From Peribacillus tepidiphilus (GTDB lineage: Bacteria; Bacillota; Bacilli; Bacillales; DSM-1321), in assembly GCF_009466385.1 (NCBI RefSeq), contig NZ_WIAQ01000023.1, forward strand, positions 23,129-87,128: 64,000 bases of DNA, in the 5' to 3' direction. This document shows positions 8,248-15,994 of this stretch, in pieces. Position 1 is the first letter of the stretch; the number at the start of each line of letters is the position of its first letter. A program made the position numbers and the translations under genes. The notes under the pieces were generated by a model. It made no database searches. It was not told where the DNA came from and saw nothing but the letters and a program-made list of their open reading frames with translations.

Positions 8248-8685
8248 ATGAAACAGCATGAGATTGGCGCATTTATTTTAAGAATATTTGTAGGTATCGC
8301 ATTTTTCATCCACGGGTTAGCAAAATGGCAGGGAGGTATTGAAAATACCGCAAAATTCTTTGAGACAATCGGTCTTCCAGGGATTTTAGCCTATGTGGTA
8401 GCTTTCATTGAAACAGCTGGCGGAATCGCTCTTGTTCTTGGAATAGGCACAAGAATCGTATCTGTACTTTTAGCCATAATAATGATAGGTGCTATTTTCA
8501 AGGTGAAGCTCTCTGCCGGATTTTTTGGTAATGGTCAGATGGCGGGATATGAATTAGACTTAGCGCTGCTTGTCATCTCCATTTATCTTGCGCTGAATGG
8601 AAATTCTTTTCTAGCAATAGATGAAAGAATTTCTCGTATTAAAAGCCATTCAAATAGGAGGACAGCAGAACATGAACTTTCATAG
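8248..8685 (+). CDS. mhqP: DoxX-family membrane protein MhqP
   Basis: A 145-residue DoxX protein with four membrane segments. GAFILRIFVGIAFFIHGLAK and FIETAGGIALVLGIGTR are family signatures. In B. subtilis, MhqP belongs to the methylhydroquinone-inducible mhqNOP genes; DoxX proteins are linked to membrane thiol and quinone stress, without a settled reaction. It is the first gene of a three-gene operon with a ring-cleaving dioxygenase-like protein and a nitroreductase. The gene order here (P-O-N) is the reverse of B. subtilis N-O-P. Its 3' end overlaps mhqO by 14 bases. Confidence 0.88.
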   Translation: MKQHEIGAFILRIFVGIAFFIHGLAKWQGGIENTAKFFETIGLPGILAYVVAFIETAGGIALVLGIGTRIVSVLLAIIMIGAIFKVKLSAGFFGNGQMAGYELDLALLVISIYLALNGNSFLAIDERISRIKSHSNRRTAEHELS

Positions 8686-9532
8686 TTACCCAGCTACTTA
8701 TCTTGGTCCAATTTCTTTGAAAGTTGAAGACCTGGACCGTTCTTTAACGTTTTATAAAGAAATTATTGGCTTTCAAGGTGAAAAACTTTCTGAGAAAAAA
8801 GCGTATCTGTCGGTTGATGGGAAAACACCGTTTCTGATTTTGGAACAACCAGACGATGTGACCGCAAAACAGCCCCGGACAACGGGTCTATACCATTTTG
8901 CAATCCTTCTTCCAAACCGGAAGGAGCTTGGGAAGTTTTTACTTCATCTGCTTCAAAAGCAGTATCCGATCCAAGGAGCATCAGACCATTTGGTAAGTGA
9001 AGCCATATATTTTGCAGATCCTGATGGGAACGGAATTGAGGTTTATCGGGATAGACCTGCAGAAAAGTGGTCATGGAAGGGACAACAAGTGGAAATGGCG
9101 ACTGTTCCAATGGATGCAGAAGGTGTGCTGGCAGAGGCGAATAACGAAGCTTGGATGGGGCTGCCGATAGGAACTGTATTAGGGCACATTCATTTGCATG
9201 TTTCAGATCTTCAAGAGTCAGAAAAATTTTACTGCGAGGCACTTGGATTCGATTTGGTCAGCAAATATGGACATCAAGCCTACTTCCTTTCATCGAACAG
9301 ATACCATCATCATATTGGCATGAATACGTGGAATGGTGTAGGGGCTCCAGCTCCTGATGAAAACAGCGTGGGCCTAAAGTGGTTTTCTATCGTTTATCCA
9401 ACATTAGCGGCTAGAAATAATGCTGTAGAAAACCTTAAAAATCTCGGAGCAGAGGTTTCAGAGCAAGATGGAGTAGTTCTTACAAAGGATCCATCAGGAA
9501 CAAACATTCAATTATGGTTTCAAAATAAATAG
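8672..9532 (+). CDS. mhqO: Glyoxalase/extradiol dioxygenase-like MhqO
   Basis: A 286-residue protein of two vicinal-oxygen-chelate domains, at about residues 5-125 (GPISLKVEDLDRSLTFYKEI, YHFAILLPNR, PDGNGIEVYRDRP) and 165-285 (GHIHLHVSDLQESEKFYCEA, HHIGMNTWNG). ATG 8672 has AGGAGG 10 bases upstream. Metal ligands are expected among H85 and E131 in the first half and H176, H224 and a C-terminal acid in the second. MhqO opens or conjugates quinone-like aromatics in B. subtilis quinone resistance. It is coupled to mhqP by overlap. Confidence 0.9.
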   Translation: MNFHSYPATYLGPISLKVEDLDRSLTFYKEIIGFQGEKLSEKKAYLSVDGKTPFLILEQPDDVTAKQPRTTGLYHFAILLPNRKELGKFLLHLLQKQYPIQGASDHLVSEAIYFADPDGNGIEVYRDRPAEKWSWKGQQVEMATVPMDAEGVLAEANNEAWMGLPIGTVLGHIHLHVSDLQESEKFYCEALGFDLVSKYGHQAYFLSSNRYHHHIGMNTWNGVGAPAPDENSVGLKWFSIVYPTLAARNNAVENLKNLGAEVSEQDGVVLTKDPSGTNIQLWFQNK

Positions 9533-9568
9533 GGAAACATAAAAACGAAAAAAAAGGTGGTGCTAACA

Positions 9569-10219
9569 ATGGGTTTATTAACAAAATTATTTAAAGATCC
9601 TATTCAAGAGCAAAGCAGTGTAAATCATTCTTTTAAAGAAGCGGTTGCTCGCAGACGTTCTATTTATGCAATTAGCAAGGATAAAATCGTATCAGAAGAA
9701 AAAATTCAAGAACTTGTTCATCATGCGGTGAAGCATACGCCATCTGCTTTTAACTCTCAAAGTGCAAGAGTGGTCGTTTTATTTGGAGAGCATCATGATA
9801 AGCTATGGGATATTACGATGGAAGAGCTACGTAAAATTGTTCCTACTGACTCTTTTGCTGCAACAGAAGAGAAAATCAATTCTTTTAAAAGCGGATACGG
9901 TACTGTTTTGTTTTTTGAGGACCAAAGTGTCATTGAACAATTACAAAAAAACTTTGAGCTTTATAAAAACAACTTCCCGATCTGGTCCCAGCAATCAAAT
10001 GGTATGCTACAATTTGTCATTTGGACTCTTTTAGAAGAAGAAGGTTTAGGCGCTTCGTTACAGCACTATAATCCATTAATCGACGCTCAAGTGCAAAAGC
10101 AATGGAATATCCCGGCTACATGGAAGTTGATTGCACAAATGCCGTTCGGAAAACCCACAGCTCCTGCAGGCGAAAAGGAATTCAAACCACTAGAAGAACG
10201 TGTGAAGGTTTTTAAATAA
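9569..10219 (+). CDS. mhqN: Nitroreductase-family oxidoreductase MhqN
   Basis: A 216-residue FMN-dependent nitroreductase-fold enzyme. The segments FKEAVARRRSIYAISKD, HTPSAFNSQSARVVVLFG and EEEGLGASLQHYNPL are typical of the YdfN/MhqN branch. The ATG at 9569 has AAGGTGG upstream; the GTG codons at 9557 and 9560 form that site instead. It probably reduces quinones or nitroaromatics by two electrons with NAD(P)H. It is the last gene of the operon, followed by a hairpin at 10258-10292. Confidence 0.9.
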   Translation: MGLLTKLFKDPIQEQSSVNHSFKEAVARRRSIYAISKDKIVSEEKIQELVHHAVKHTPSAFNSQSARVVVLFGEHHDKLWDITMEELRKIVPTDSFAATEEKINSFKSGYGTVLFFEDQSVIEQLQKNFELYKNNFPIWSQQSNGMLQFVIWTLLEEEGLGASLQHYNPLIDAQVQKQWNIPATWKLIAQMPFGKPTAPAGEKEFKPLEERVKVFK

Positions 10220-10257
10220 AAAGGATGTTGAGATTGTTACGAAGAATCCCAGCATTA

Positions 10258-10296
10258 GATGAAGGCAACCATTAGAATGGTTGCCTTCATCAATAT
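10258..10296 (+). terminator. Terminator of the mhq operon
   Basis: GATGAAGGCAACCATT / AATGGTTGCCTTCATC hairpin with a weak AT-rich tail (AATATTTTA). It lies where the convergent DUF1540 gene ends. Confidence 0.75.
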
Positions 10297-10297
10297 T

Positions 10298-10456
10298 TTA
10301 TATATCACTTGGTTCAAAGGTTTTACAATCCGTTTCTATGCTGCTGCTGGCTTCTTTACCTTTATGACTAACAACGAAAATTTGTGTAGCATCACAGAGC
10401 TTTCCCTCTCGATTGTGTACACAGTTTACAACTTCACAAAGTACATCTTGTGCCAT
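10298..10456 (-). CDS. DUF1540 small cysteine protein
   Basis: A 52-residue protein beginning MAQDVLCEVVNCVHNREGKL, with four cysteines (residues 7, 12, 21, 44) in the DUF1540 arrangement. AGGAGG is 8 bases upstream of the ATG at 10456. The four Cys suggest a small metal- or zinc-binding module. DUF1540 proteins are common in spore formers, and their function is unknown. A longer open frame upstream lacks a ribosome binding site. Confidence 0.85.
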   Translation of the reverse strand: MAQDVLCEVVNCVHNREGKLCDATQIFVVSHKGKEASSSIETDCKTFEPSDI

Positions 10457-10627
10457 TTTCCACACCTCCTCTAATTGATAGGATTCCCTATATGATATAT
10501 GGAGATACAATTTCCTCTTGAGAAGAACATTTTCCCATTAGAGCTAGGTGTACGATTCCGTTTTTTAAAAATTGGACAAGTATTGGAAAAAACTGAATGA
10601 TTTTTTTAAAAAGTTTTATAAAGTCTA

Positions 10628-10657
10628 TTGACAAACGATAATGAAAATCATTATCAT
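10628..10657 (+). promoter_or_regulatory. SigA promoter with Fur box
   Basis: TTGACA (10628-10633) and TATCAT (10652-10657) are 18 bases apart. The 19-bp GATAATGAAAATCATTATC at 10637-10655 between and overlapping them matches the classic Fur box GATAATGATAATCATTATC at 18 of 19 positions. Binding of Fur-Fe would block RNA polymerase. Confidence 0.9.
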
Positions 10658-10663
10658 TAAATT

Positions 10664-10848
10664 AGGATAGCAATTATTCACCCCCTCATCCTATTAAAGG
10701 CAACGATATGGTCTATCCCAAAAACTATTGGGTTCGGGTATCCGTTGTCGAAAAAAATTGTTATATAAGGTATGTTTCCCCTCTTAAAATACCTTATAAA
10801 AGGGCTTACCTATAAGTTGTTATGACTTATGGGTAAGCCTTTTTGTTT
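10664..10848 (+). ncRNA. Fur-controlled small RNA with C-rich loops (candidate)
   Basis: A transcript of about 183 nt is predicted from the Fur-boxed promoter to a strong terminator. Visible structure: stem TAGGAT/ATCCTA (10663-10668 with 10688-10693) exposing CACCCCCTC in its loop; a larger stem GGCAACG/CGTTGTC (about 10699-10749); a 10-bp stem TATAAGGTAT/ATACCTTATA (10764-10773 with 10789-10798) exposing TTTCCCCTCTT; then a 15-bp terminator stem (10803-10817 with 10825-10839) followed by TTTTTGTTT. Unpaired CCCCUC loops bind Shine-Dalgarno regions in the iron-sparing RNAs FsrA (B. subtilis) and IsrR (Staphylococcus). A 35-codon open frame (10708-10815) with AAAGG upstream also exists inside, so a dual-function RNA is possible. 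Confidence 0.75.
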
Positions 10849-10998
10849 GCTGTTACAGCAGTTTCGTGAGTTTACACCTGGTTAATTTAAGAGATGCTAG
10901 CCTTTACTTATTTTTTAGGTACAGGAACGACAAATAACCGAAATGACTATCCACCTGCAGATTTTTATAGGGACAGGCTAACCGTGAAAAAAGGTTCA

Positions 10999-11082
10999 CT
11001 TAAATCACAAGGGTTTTCGCTTAAATCGAGGGGCAGAACGCTTAAATCGAGAGGATTTTCGCTTAAATCAAAAGGATTCCAG
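10999..11082. repeat. Array of four 21-bp units (CTTAAATC type)
   Basis: Four abutting 21-bp units each begin CTTAAATC and end near TTCG/AACG/CCAG. A short open frame over it would read as a heptapeptide repeat but has no ribosome binding site. Confidence 0.9.
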
Positions 11083-11102
11083 CTCGGTTAGGAGCAAGAT
11101 TT

Positions 11103-11268
11103 CGGACGTTATTTCCAAATATCGGTCGTCATTCCTGATATATCGGTCATCAGGAACAAAATATCGGTCGTCATTCCCGATATATCGGTCGTTAGGAACA
11201 AAATATCGGTCGTCATTCCCGATATATCGGTCGTTAGGAACAAAATATCAGCTGTCATTCCGATATAT
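11103..11268. repeat. Array of eight 20-21-bp units (CGGTCGTC type)
   Basis: Units begin CGGTCGTC or close variants and end ATAT at 11103, 11123, 11144, 11165, 11186, 11207, 11228 and 11249. Two unit types alternate (…ATTCCCG… and …AGGAAC…), giving a 42-bp super-period. The same core recurs at 37330-37527. Confidence 0.92.
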
Positions 11269-11315
11269 CGGTCATTCATTCATCAGTCCCTTTATATCTC
11301 CAACTCTTTTTATTG

Positions 11316-11534
11316 ATCGATAGGAAAAATTTACATTTATCCCGAATATTAATAGATAAAGTGGATTTAGAAACTGGCTATCACATTGTAGGTCCAGAAC
11401 ATTCGGGTCATGTCAAAAGCAAATGGTATCAAAATCAAATGCAGGATTGGACCGATTGATCTTATCATGCGACCAGTATAAAAGAATTTAAAGGTGATAC
11501 GCTGAAGCTAGTACCGGAGGAGATGAAAAAATGA
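11316..11534 (+). pseudogene. Gene remnant with internal stop
   Basis: One frame reads DRKNLHLSRILIDKVDLETG, continues with HIVGPEHSGHVKSKWYQNQM, then stops (TGA near 11457) and continues in the same frame as SYHATSIKEFKGDTLKLVPE to a second stop overlapping the next gene's start. The composition looks like protein, but no start codon or family can be assigned. It may be the C-terminal end of a decayed gene. A chance frame is the alternative. Confidence 0.35.
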
Positions 11535-12025
11535 GTATAGGAAAAGAATATATAAAAGTAGTCAACGAGCGTTTTACATATATGAAAAAGACGGTTGAAG
11601 ATGCAATCGTCCAAGTAAATGATGAAGATCTATTTTGGTCAGCTAATGGGGACTCCAATAGCATAGCCGTCATTATGAAGCATATGAGCGGGAATATGAT
11701 TTCAAGATGGACAGATTTTTTCAAAACCGATGGCGAAAAAGAAAATAGAAACCGGGATAGAGAGTTTATCAATGATTTTTCCGATCGAAGTGATGTGTTA
11801 GCTTATTGGGAAAAAGGATGGAACGTATTCTTATCCGTATTGGGAGACATTGAGGAACAAGATTTACTGAAGACGGTGACCATTCGTCAAGAGGAGCATA
11901 CCGTTCTTCAAGCAATTGAGAGGCAGATGTACCATTATTCTTATCATGTCGGACAAATTGTTTACATTGCCAAGCAGCTCAAATCTGAAGGTTGGAAATC
12001 ACTTACAATTCCGAGAAAGAAATAA
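11531..12025 (+). CDS. DUF1572 protein of the DinB/YfiT-like fold
   Basis: A 164-residue protein. Segments SIAVIMKHMSGNMISRWTDF and QMYHYSYHVGQIVYIAKQL provide the three histidines expected for the metal site of the DinB-like four-helix bundle (around residues 47, 133 and 138 of the family pattern), and SEGWKSLTIPRKK is the usual DUF1572 tail. GGAGGAG lies a few bases before the ATG. Some members are thiol-transferase-like (bacillithiol S-transferase superfamily), but the substrate is unknown. The gene stands alone. Confidence 0.88.
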   Translation: MSIGKEYIKVVNERFTYMKKTVEDAIVQVNDEDLFWSANGDSNSIAVIMKHMSGNMISRWTDFFKTDGEKENRNRDREFINDFSDRSDVLAYWEKGWNVFLSVLGDIEEQDLLKTVTIRQEEHTVLQAIERQMYHYSYHVGQIVYIAKQLKSEGWKSLTIPRKK

Positions 12026-12059
12026 AGGGAAAGCTTTTCTGTTACTATATTAAAATTGT

Positions 12060-12089
12060 AAAAAGGAGGCTGTTTTAGTCTCCTTTTTA
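12060..12089 (+). terminator. Terminator after the DUF1572 gene
   Basis: AAAAAGGAG / CTCCTTTTT short hairpin with a T-rich end. Confidence 0.6.
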
Positions 12090-12153
12090 TGTCTAACTGT
12101 AAGTCTTATCCGCTTTTCTAATGATCTATTTCTTATTTTCTATCTTTTTACTA

Positions 12154-12181
12154 TTTACTTAGGGTAAAAATAGGTTATAAT
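12154..12181 (+). promoter_or_regulatory. SigA-type promoter for the Mn riboswitch unit
   Basis: TATAAT at 12176-12181 with TTTACT 16 bases upstream. It is about 30 bases before the riboswitch aptamer. Confidence 0.6.
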
Positions 12182-12211
12182 ACAAGAGGTAATCAATTAA
12201 ATAGTCACCTT

Positions 12212-12345
12212 TCAATGTAAAGGGGAGTAGCGTCAGATTTTCATCTGAAACAAAGTCGTCATTACATGGGTTTTGCCCATCGGCTTTGTTGGCATACATG
12301 TGCTTAGCGAGACCTTTGCCTTCTATGGCAGAGGTCTATTTATTT
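12212..12345 (+). promoter_or_regulatory. yybP-ykoY manganese riboswitch
   Basis: The conserved AAAGGGGAGTAGCG (12219-12232) and the closing CATGTGCTTAGCGAGACC region (12296-12313) are the two hallmarks of the Mn2+-sensing yybP-ykoY class. The aptamer overlaps a terminator hairpin AGACCTTTGCC / GGCAGAGGTCT (12310-12337) followed by a T-rich tract. Mn2+ binding is expected to prevent termination and turn on the downstream TerC-family exporter. Confidence 0.93.
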
Positions 12346-12391
12346 TTTAACAGGTTCTTCTGAGATAAAATCGAAACTGGAGGAAACAGGA

Positions 12392-13087
12392 ATGGAATTA
12401 TTAAGCATGGAATTTCTTACAGCACTGTTAACAATCGTTGTGATTGATTTAGTATTAGCTGGGGACAATGCAATTCTCATTGGTCTAGCAGCCCGTAATT
12501 TACCAAAGCATCAACAGAAGAAGGTTATCTTAATCGGATCACTCGGTGCAGTACTTATTCGCTCTATTGCCACGATTGCGGTGGTGTGGCTATTAAAAAT
12601 TCCGGGATTATTACTTGCCGGAGGGGTTATGCTTGTGTGGATTTCGTACAAGCTTTTGATTGATGAGGATGAACATAGTGATGTTAAAGCGAGCAATAGC
12701 TTTTGGGCAGCTGTCAGAACCATTATTGTAGCAGATGCCTTAATGGGAATTGATAATGTGCTTGCTGTAGCAGGTGCTTCTCATGGTAGCACTCTACTCG
12801 TTATAATAGGCCTGCTCATTTCTGTGCCAGTGGTTATGTGGGGTAGTACGATTATTTTAAAATGGATTGAGCGTTATCCTGTCATCATTGTAATGGGTGC
12901 AGCTGTTTTGGCTTGGACTGCTTCTAAAATGATTGTTGGAGAACCCTTTTTAAAAGATTTCTTCACAAACGAATTTGTTAAATACGGATTTGAGTTGTTA
13001 GTTGTAGCTGCTGTAGTCTCAGCCGGTCTATTGAAGAAACGCAAAATGAAAGAAACGTATGATTTTGAAAAAGAAAAAATTAGCTAA
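12392..13087 (+). CDS. ykoY: TerC-family membrane protein, Mn exporter-like
   Basis: A 231-residue protein with about seven membrane segments. The charged motif DLVLAGDNAILIGLA near residue 20 and its repeat ADALMGIDNVLAVAGAS near residue 110 are the TerC metal-binding signatures. B. subtilis YkoY (MeeY) is a TerC protein that exports Mn2+, supporting metalation of secreted proteins, and is controlled by the same riboswitch class found immediately upstream here. It is monocistronic with a terminator downstream. Assignment to YkoY rather than the paralogue YceF rests on the riboswitch. Confidence 0.9.
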   Translation: MELLSMEFLTALLTIVVIDLVLAGDNAILIGLAARNLPKHQQKKVILIGSLGAVLIRSIATIAVVWLLKIPGLLLAGGVMLVWISYKLLIDEDEHSDVKASNSFWAAVRTIIVADALMGIDNVLAVAGASHGSTLLVIIGLLISVPVVMWGSTIILKWIERYPVIIVMGAAVLAWTASKMIVGEPFLKDFFTNEFVKYGFELLVVAAVVSAGLLKKRKMKETYDFEKEKIS

Positions 13088-13146
13088 CCATAAAAGGGCA
13101 ACCCATCTATGCTAACAGGTTCACTTCAGAGGTGAAAACGATGTAA

Positions 13147-13187
13147 AACACATTAGAATTCACATAAATTCTAATGTGTTTTTTTGT
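13147..13187 (+). terminator. Terminator of the TerC gene
   Basis: ACACATTAGAATT / AATTCTAATGTGT hairpin followed by TTTTTTT. Confidence 0.92.
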
Positions 13188-13201
13188 CTAGCGAGAAAAA
13201 T

Positions 13202-13238
13202 GAAAATGAGCTTGGAAAAGATCTTCCAAGCTCATTTT
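13202..13238 (-). terminator. Terminator of the small minus-strand gene
   Basis: AAAATGAGCTTGGAA / TTCCAAGCTCATTTT hairpin. On the minus strand it is followed by a T-rich tract (CATTTTTC). Confidence 0.75.
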
Positions 13239-13266
13239 AGATAGTTTTTCTATATTAAAGCTGCTT

Positions 13267-13395
13267 CTACCAGTCTTGTGTGCTGCTCAATAAATGATCA
13301 ATGTCAATGGGCTTCAACAAAAAAGATACATTTTCTTCAGCAACCTCGGTGGTAGCTTCAAGCAATTGATCGATATTGATATATGATTCTACCAT
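13267..13395 (-). CDS. 42-residue small protein
   Basis: An open frame reading MVESYINIDQLLEATTEVAE and ending FLLKPIDIDHLLSSTQDW. GGAGG lies 8 bases before the ATG at 13395 and a good terminator follows, so it has a complete expression unit. The FLLKPIDIDHLL segment resembles the beta5-loop-alpha5 'KP' region of response-regulator receiver domains, so it may be a leftover or a repurposed receiver fragment. Alternatively, it is an unrelated small acidic protein. It lies between the TerC gene and the riboflavin operon. Confidence 0.5.
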   Translation of the reverse strand: MVESYINIDQLLEATTEVAEENVSFLLKPIDIDHLLSSTQDW

Positions 13396-13555
13396 GATTC
13401 TAACCTCCATTTACTGAAGTTTTACCTATAACAGTGATGAAGTAATCCTGTTATTATAAACTTCGGGTACAATCCTCAAGTTATGGGGGTCAGTGTGTTG
13501 AAAAAATGTAAAGTCCATAATCAGCAGCATGTACTTTTGTGTATTGCTGTGTTTA

Positions 13556-14026
13556 TTATCCTTCTAAGCTGCGTGTCAAATTGGCCATTTCAATGGCTGA
13601 TACAGCTGCTTCCCATCCTTTATTGCCTGCTTTTGTTCCGGAACGCTCAATGGCTTGTTCGATATTTTCTGTCGTTACAATACCAAAAATGACCGGTATT
13701 CCGGATGAAAGGGATGTTTGGGCAATTCCTTTTGCGGCTTCATTGCATACATAATCATAATGGGATGTGGATCCTCTAATGACCGTTCCAAGCGTAATAA
13801 TAGCATCATATCGTTTGGAATCCGCCATTTTTTTGGCTGCTAATGGGATTTCGAACGCTCCCGGAACCCATGCCACATCTACGTTTTCTTTCTCTACGCC
13901 GTGTCGGTTGAGGCTATCAAGTGCGCCTGAAAGCAGTTTGCTCGTAATAAACTCATTAAAGCGGGAAACAACAATACCAATTTTTAATCCACTACCAATT
14001 AAATTTCCTTCGAATACTCTATTCAT
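13556..14026 (-). CDS. ribH: 6,7-dimethyl-8-ribityllumazine synthase
   Basis: A 156-residue enzyme condensing 5-amino-6-ribitylaminouracil with 3,4-dihydroxy-2-butanone phosphate to lumazine. Family segments are [14 protein letters not shown] (start of the ribityl site), [13 protein letters not shown], and [15 protein letters not shown] with the catalytic His. The length matches bacillary RibH, which forms an icosahedral shell around riboflavin synthase. It is the last gene of the FMN-riboswitch-controlled rib operon. Confidence 0.97.
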   Translation of the reverse strand: MNRVFEGNLIGSGLKIGIVVSRFNEFITSKLLSGALDSLNRHGVEKENVDVAWVPGAFEIPLAAKKMADSKRYDAIITLGTVIRGSTSHYDYVCNEAAKGIAQTSLSSGIPVIFGIVTTENIEQAIERSGTKAGNKGWEAAVSAIEMANLTRSLEG

Positions 14027-14047
14027 GAAAAACCCTCCTGTTTTCCT

Positions 14048-15241
14048 TTAAAAGTGTAGAAGATGTCCAAGTTTTTCTTTTTTTGTCTGTAAATAGCGCT
14101 CATTTTCTTTTTTAGTAGGCATTTGAATCGGTACTCTTTCTACGATTTCGAGTCCATAGCCAGATAAGCCCGCAATTTTACGCGGATTGTTGGTTAAAAG
14201 CCTTATTTCCTTAATTCCAAGATCCTGCAAGATTTGGGCTCCGATTCCGTAATCCCTTAAATCATCTTCGAATCCAAGATGTCTGTTTGCTTCAACAGTA
14301 TCATAGCCTTGCTCCTGTAGCTCATAAGCTCTCAGTTTATTTAATAGTCCAATACCGCGGCCTTCTTGTCTCATATAAAGGAGGACACCATGGCCTTCTT
14401 CTTGAATCTGTGCAAGTGCAGAGTGAAGCTGCGGACCACAGTCGCATCTGAAGGATCCGAAAATGTCGCCTGTTAAGCATTCCGAATGGACGCGGACAAG
14501 TGTAGGTTTGTCAGGATCCAACTTGCCTTTTACCAAAGCGACATGCTCTTTACCATCCAGGACATTAGAGTACCCAATCATCCTGAATTCACCGAAAGGG
14601 GTGGGTAGAAGAATGTCTGCTTCTCTTTTTACAAGTTTTTCACTTGTCCTTCTGTATGCAATTAAATCTTCTATTGAAATGATTTTTATATTATGTGTTT
14701 TTGAAATGTCTAGTAAATCAGGAAGTCGGGCCATTGTCCCGTCTTCTTTGATAATTTCGCATATCACTCCGGCAGGAGAACTGCCCGACAGAATGGCTAA
14801 ATCAACGGCGGCTTCTGTATGTCCAGCTCTTCTTAATACTCCGCCAGGTTTTGCAAGGAGCGGAAAAACATGTCCCGGTCTTACAAAATCCGAAGGGATA
14901 CTGTCTGGATCAATGAGCTTCATAATGGTTTCAGAGCGTTCAAATGCACTAATTCCGGTGGTAGAATTTATATGATCCACACTAATTGTAAAAGCGGTTT
15001 TATGTGGGTCTGTATTTTGCTGAATCATTGGATGAAGTTGCAGACGATGACCAATTTCTTCCGCGATTGGTACACAAAGCAACCCTTTTCCATGTGTAAT
15101 CATAAAATTAATCACACTCGGAGTTGCTTTATCTGCTAGACAAACAAAATCTCCTTCGTTTTCGCGATCTTCATCATCCACAACGATAATGATTTTTCCG
15201 GCTTTTAAATCTGCAATCGCTTCTTCAATGGAATGGAACAT
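14048..15241 (-). CDS. ribBA: Bifunctional DHBP synthase / GTP cyclohydrolase II
   Basis: A 397-residue fusion. The N-terminal half (1-200) is 3,4-dihydroxy-2-butanone 4-phosphate synthase ([20 protein letters not shown]). The C-terminal half is GTP cyclohydrolase II, with the zinc cysteines in [20 protein letters not shown] and the RQEGRGIGL motif. It catalyses the two entry reactions of riboflavin synthesis from GTP and ribulose-5-phosphate. It is in the usual operon position between ribE and ribH, and both active sites look intact. Confidence 0.97.
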   Translation of the reverse strand: MFHSIEEAIADLKAGKIIIVVDDEDRENEGDFVCLADKATPSVINFMITHGKGLLCVPIAEEIGHRLQLHPMIQQNTDPHKTAFTISVDHINSTTGISAFERSETIMKLIDPDSIPSDFVRPGHVFPLLAKPGGVLRRAGHTEAAVDLAILSGSSPAGVICEIIKEDGTMARLPDLLDISKTHNIKIISIEDLIAYRRTSEKLVKREADILLPTPFGEFRMIGYSNVLDGKEHVALVKGKLDPDKPTLVRVHSECLTGDIFGSFRCDCGPQLHSALAQIQEEGHGVLLYMRQEGRGIGLLNKLRAYELQEQGYDTVEANRHLGFEDDLRDYGIGAQILQDLGIKEIRLLTNNPRKIAGLSGYGLEIVERVPIQMPTKKENERYLQTKKEKLGHLLHF

Positions 15242-15267
15242 GAGTGGTTCACCTCAATTCATGGTTT

Positions 15268-15909
15268 TTACATAAATCCGTGTTCTCTCAGGTAAGCTTC
15301 GTCTAGCTTCTGGCTTTTTGCCTGGCTTTTCAGAAGTTTTTCCGTGTACTTCGCTAAAATATCGCATTCTATATTCACACTGTCACCCGGTTTTTTTTCC
15401 CCTAGAATGGTCTCAGTGAGAGTGTGGGGAATTAAGGAGACTGTAAAAGAGTGTCGTGAAAGATCGAATATCGTTAGACTTGTTCCATCCACCGCAACGG
15501 AGCCTTTCATGACCATGTAATGCAAAAGGGATGGAGAGACTTCGATTTCGTAGTACACGGCATTTTCCATTCGCCGCTTGTGTTTGATGATTCCGGTCCC
15601 GTCAATATGTCCGGTTACATAATGTCCTCCAAGACGTGCACCGGAAGCCAAAGCACGTTCCAGATTCACTTGAGAACCTATTTTGATGTGGTTTAGATTG
15701 GTTGATTTAACCGTTTCGGGCATCACATCAACAGAAAATGCTCCGTCGTTAAAGGAAGTGACAGTTAAGCAAACGCCATTTACCGAAATACTGTCACCAA
15801 TGTGGACGTCAGAAAGAATTTTTTCAGCAGCGATTGTCAGACGTAAAGACATCGAACTTTGCCGAACTTCTTTCACGAAGCCGATTTCTTCTACAATGCC
15901 TGTAAACAT
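15268..15909 (-). CDS. ribE: Riboflavin synthase alpha chain
   Basis: A 213-residue enzyme that dismutates two lumazines into riboflavin and the pyrimidine. It has the two similar halves expected: MFTGIVEEIGFVKEV … NGVCLTVTSF and GGHYVTGHIDGTG … DGTSLTIFDL. It is intact and shares the operon with ribBA and ribH. The upstream partner ribD is broken. Confidence 0.97.
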   Translation of the reverse strand: MFTGIVEEIGFVKEVRQSSMSLRLTIAAEKILSDVHIGDSISVNGVCLTVTSFNDGAFSVDVMPETVKSTNLNHIKIGSQVNLERALASGARLGGHYVTGHIDGTGIIKHKRRMENAVYYEIEVSPSLLHYMVMKGSVAVDGTSLTIFDLSRHSFTVSLIPHTLTETILGEKKPGDSVNIECDILAKYTEKLLKSQAKSQKLDEAYLREHGFM

Positions 15910-15994
15910 GATTAACTCCTTTCTGGAACAGCTGTTATTTTTAACTCCCTTCCAGGCTGTTCAACGGACGTCAATAAAAGGGAAGGAACCTCTT

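Noticed and set aside
8763..9242. 159-codon frame on minus
   Set aside because: Antisense to mhqO, which has clear VOC domains.
10894..11091. 65-codon open frame encoding SLKSRGF-type repeats
   Set aside because: No ribosome binding site. The frame follows from the 21-bp repeat period, which keeps any frame open.
11103..11268. CRISPR-like repeated pattern
   Set aside because: Units abut with no unique spacers of constant length, and no cas genes are near. It is a tandem array. The same holds for 37330-37527.
13483..13692. 69-codon hydrophobic frame on plus
   Set aside because: Two-thirds is antisense to ribH, there is no Shine-Dalgarno site, and the hydrophobicity reflects the opposite strand.
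14463..14975. 170-codon frame on plus
   Set aside because: Entirely antisense to ribBA, whose motifs are unambiguous.
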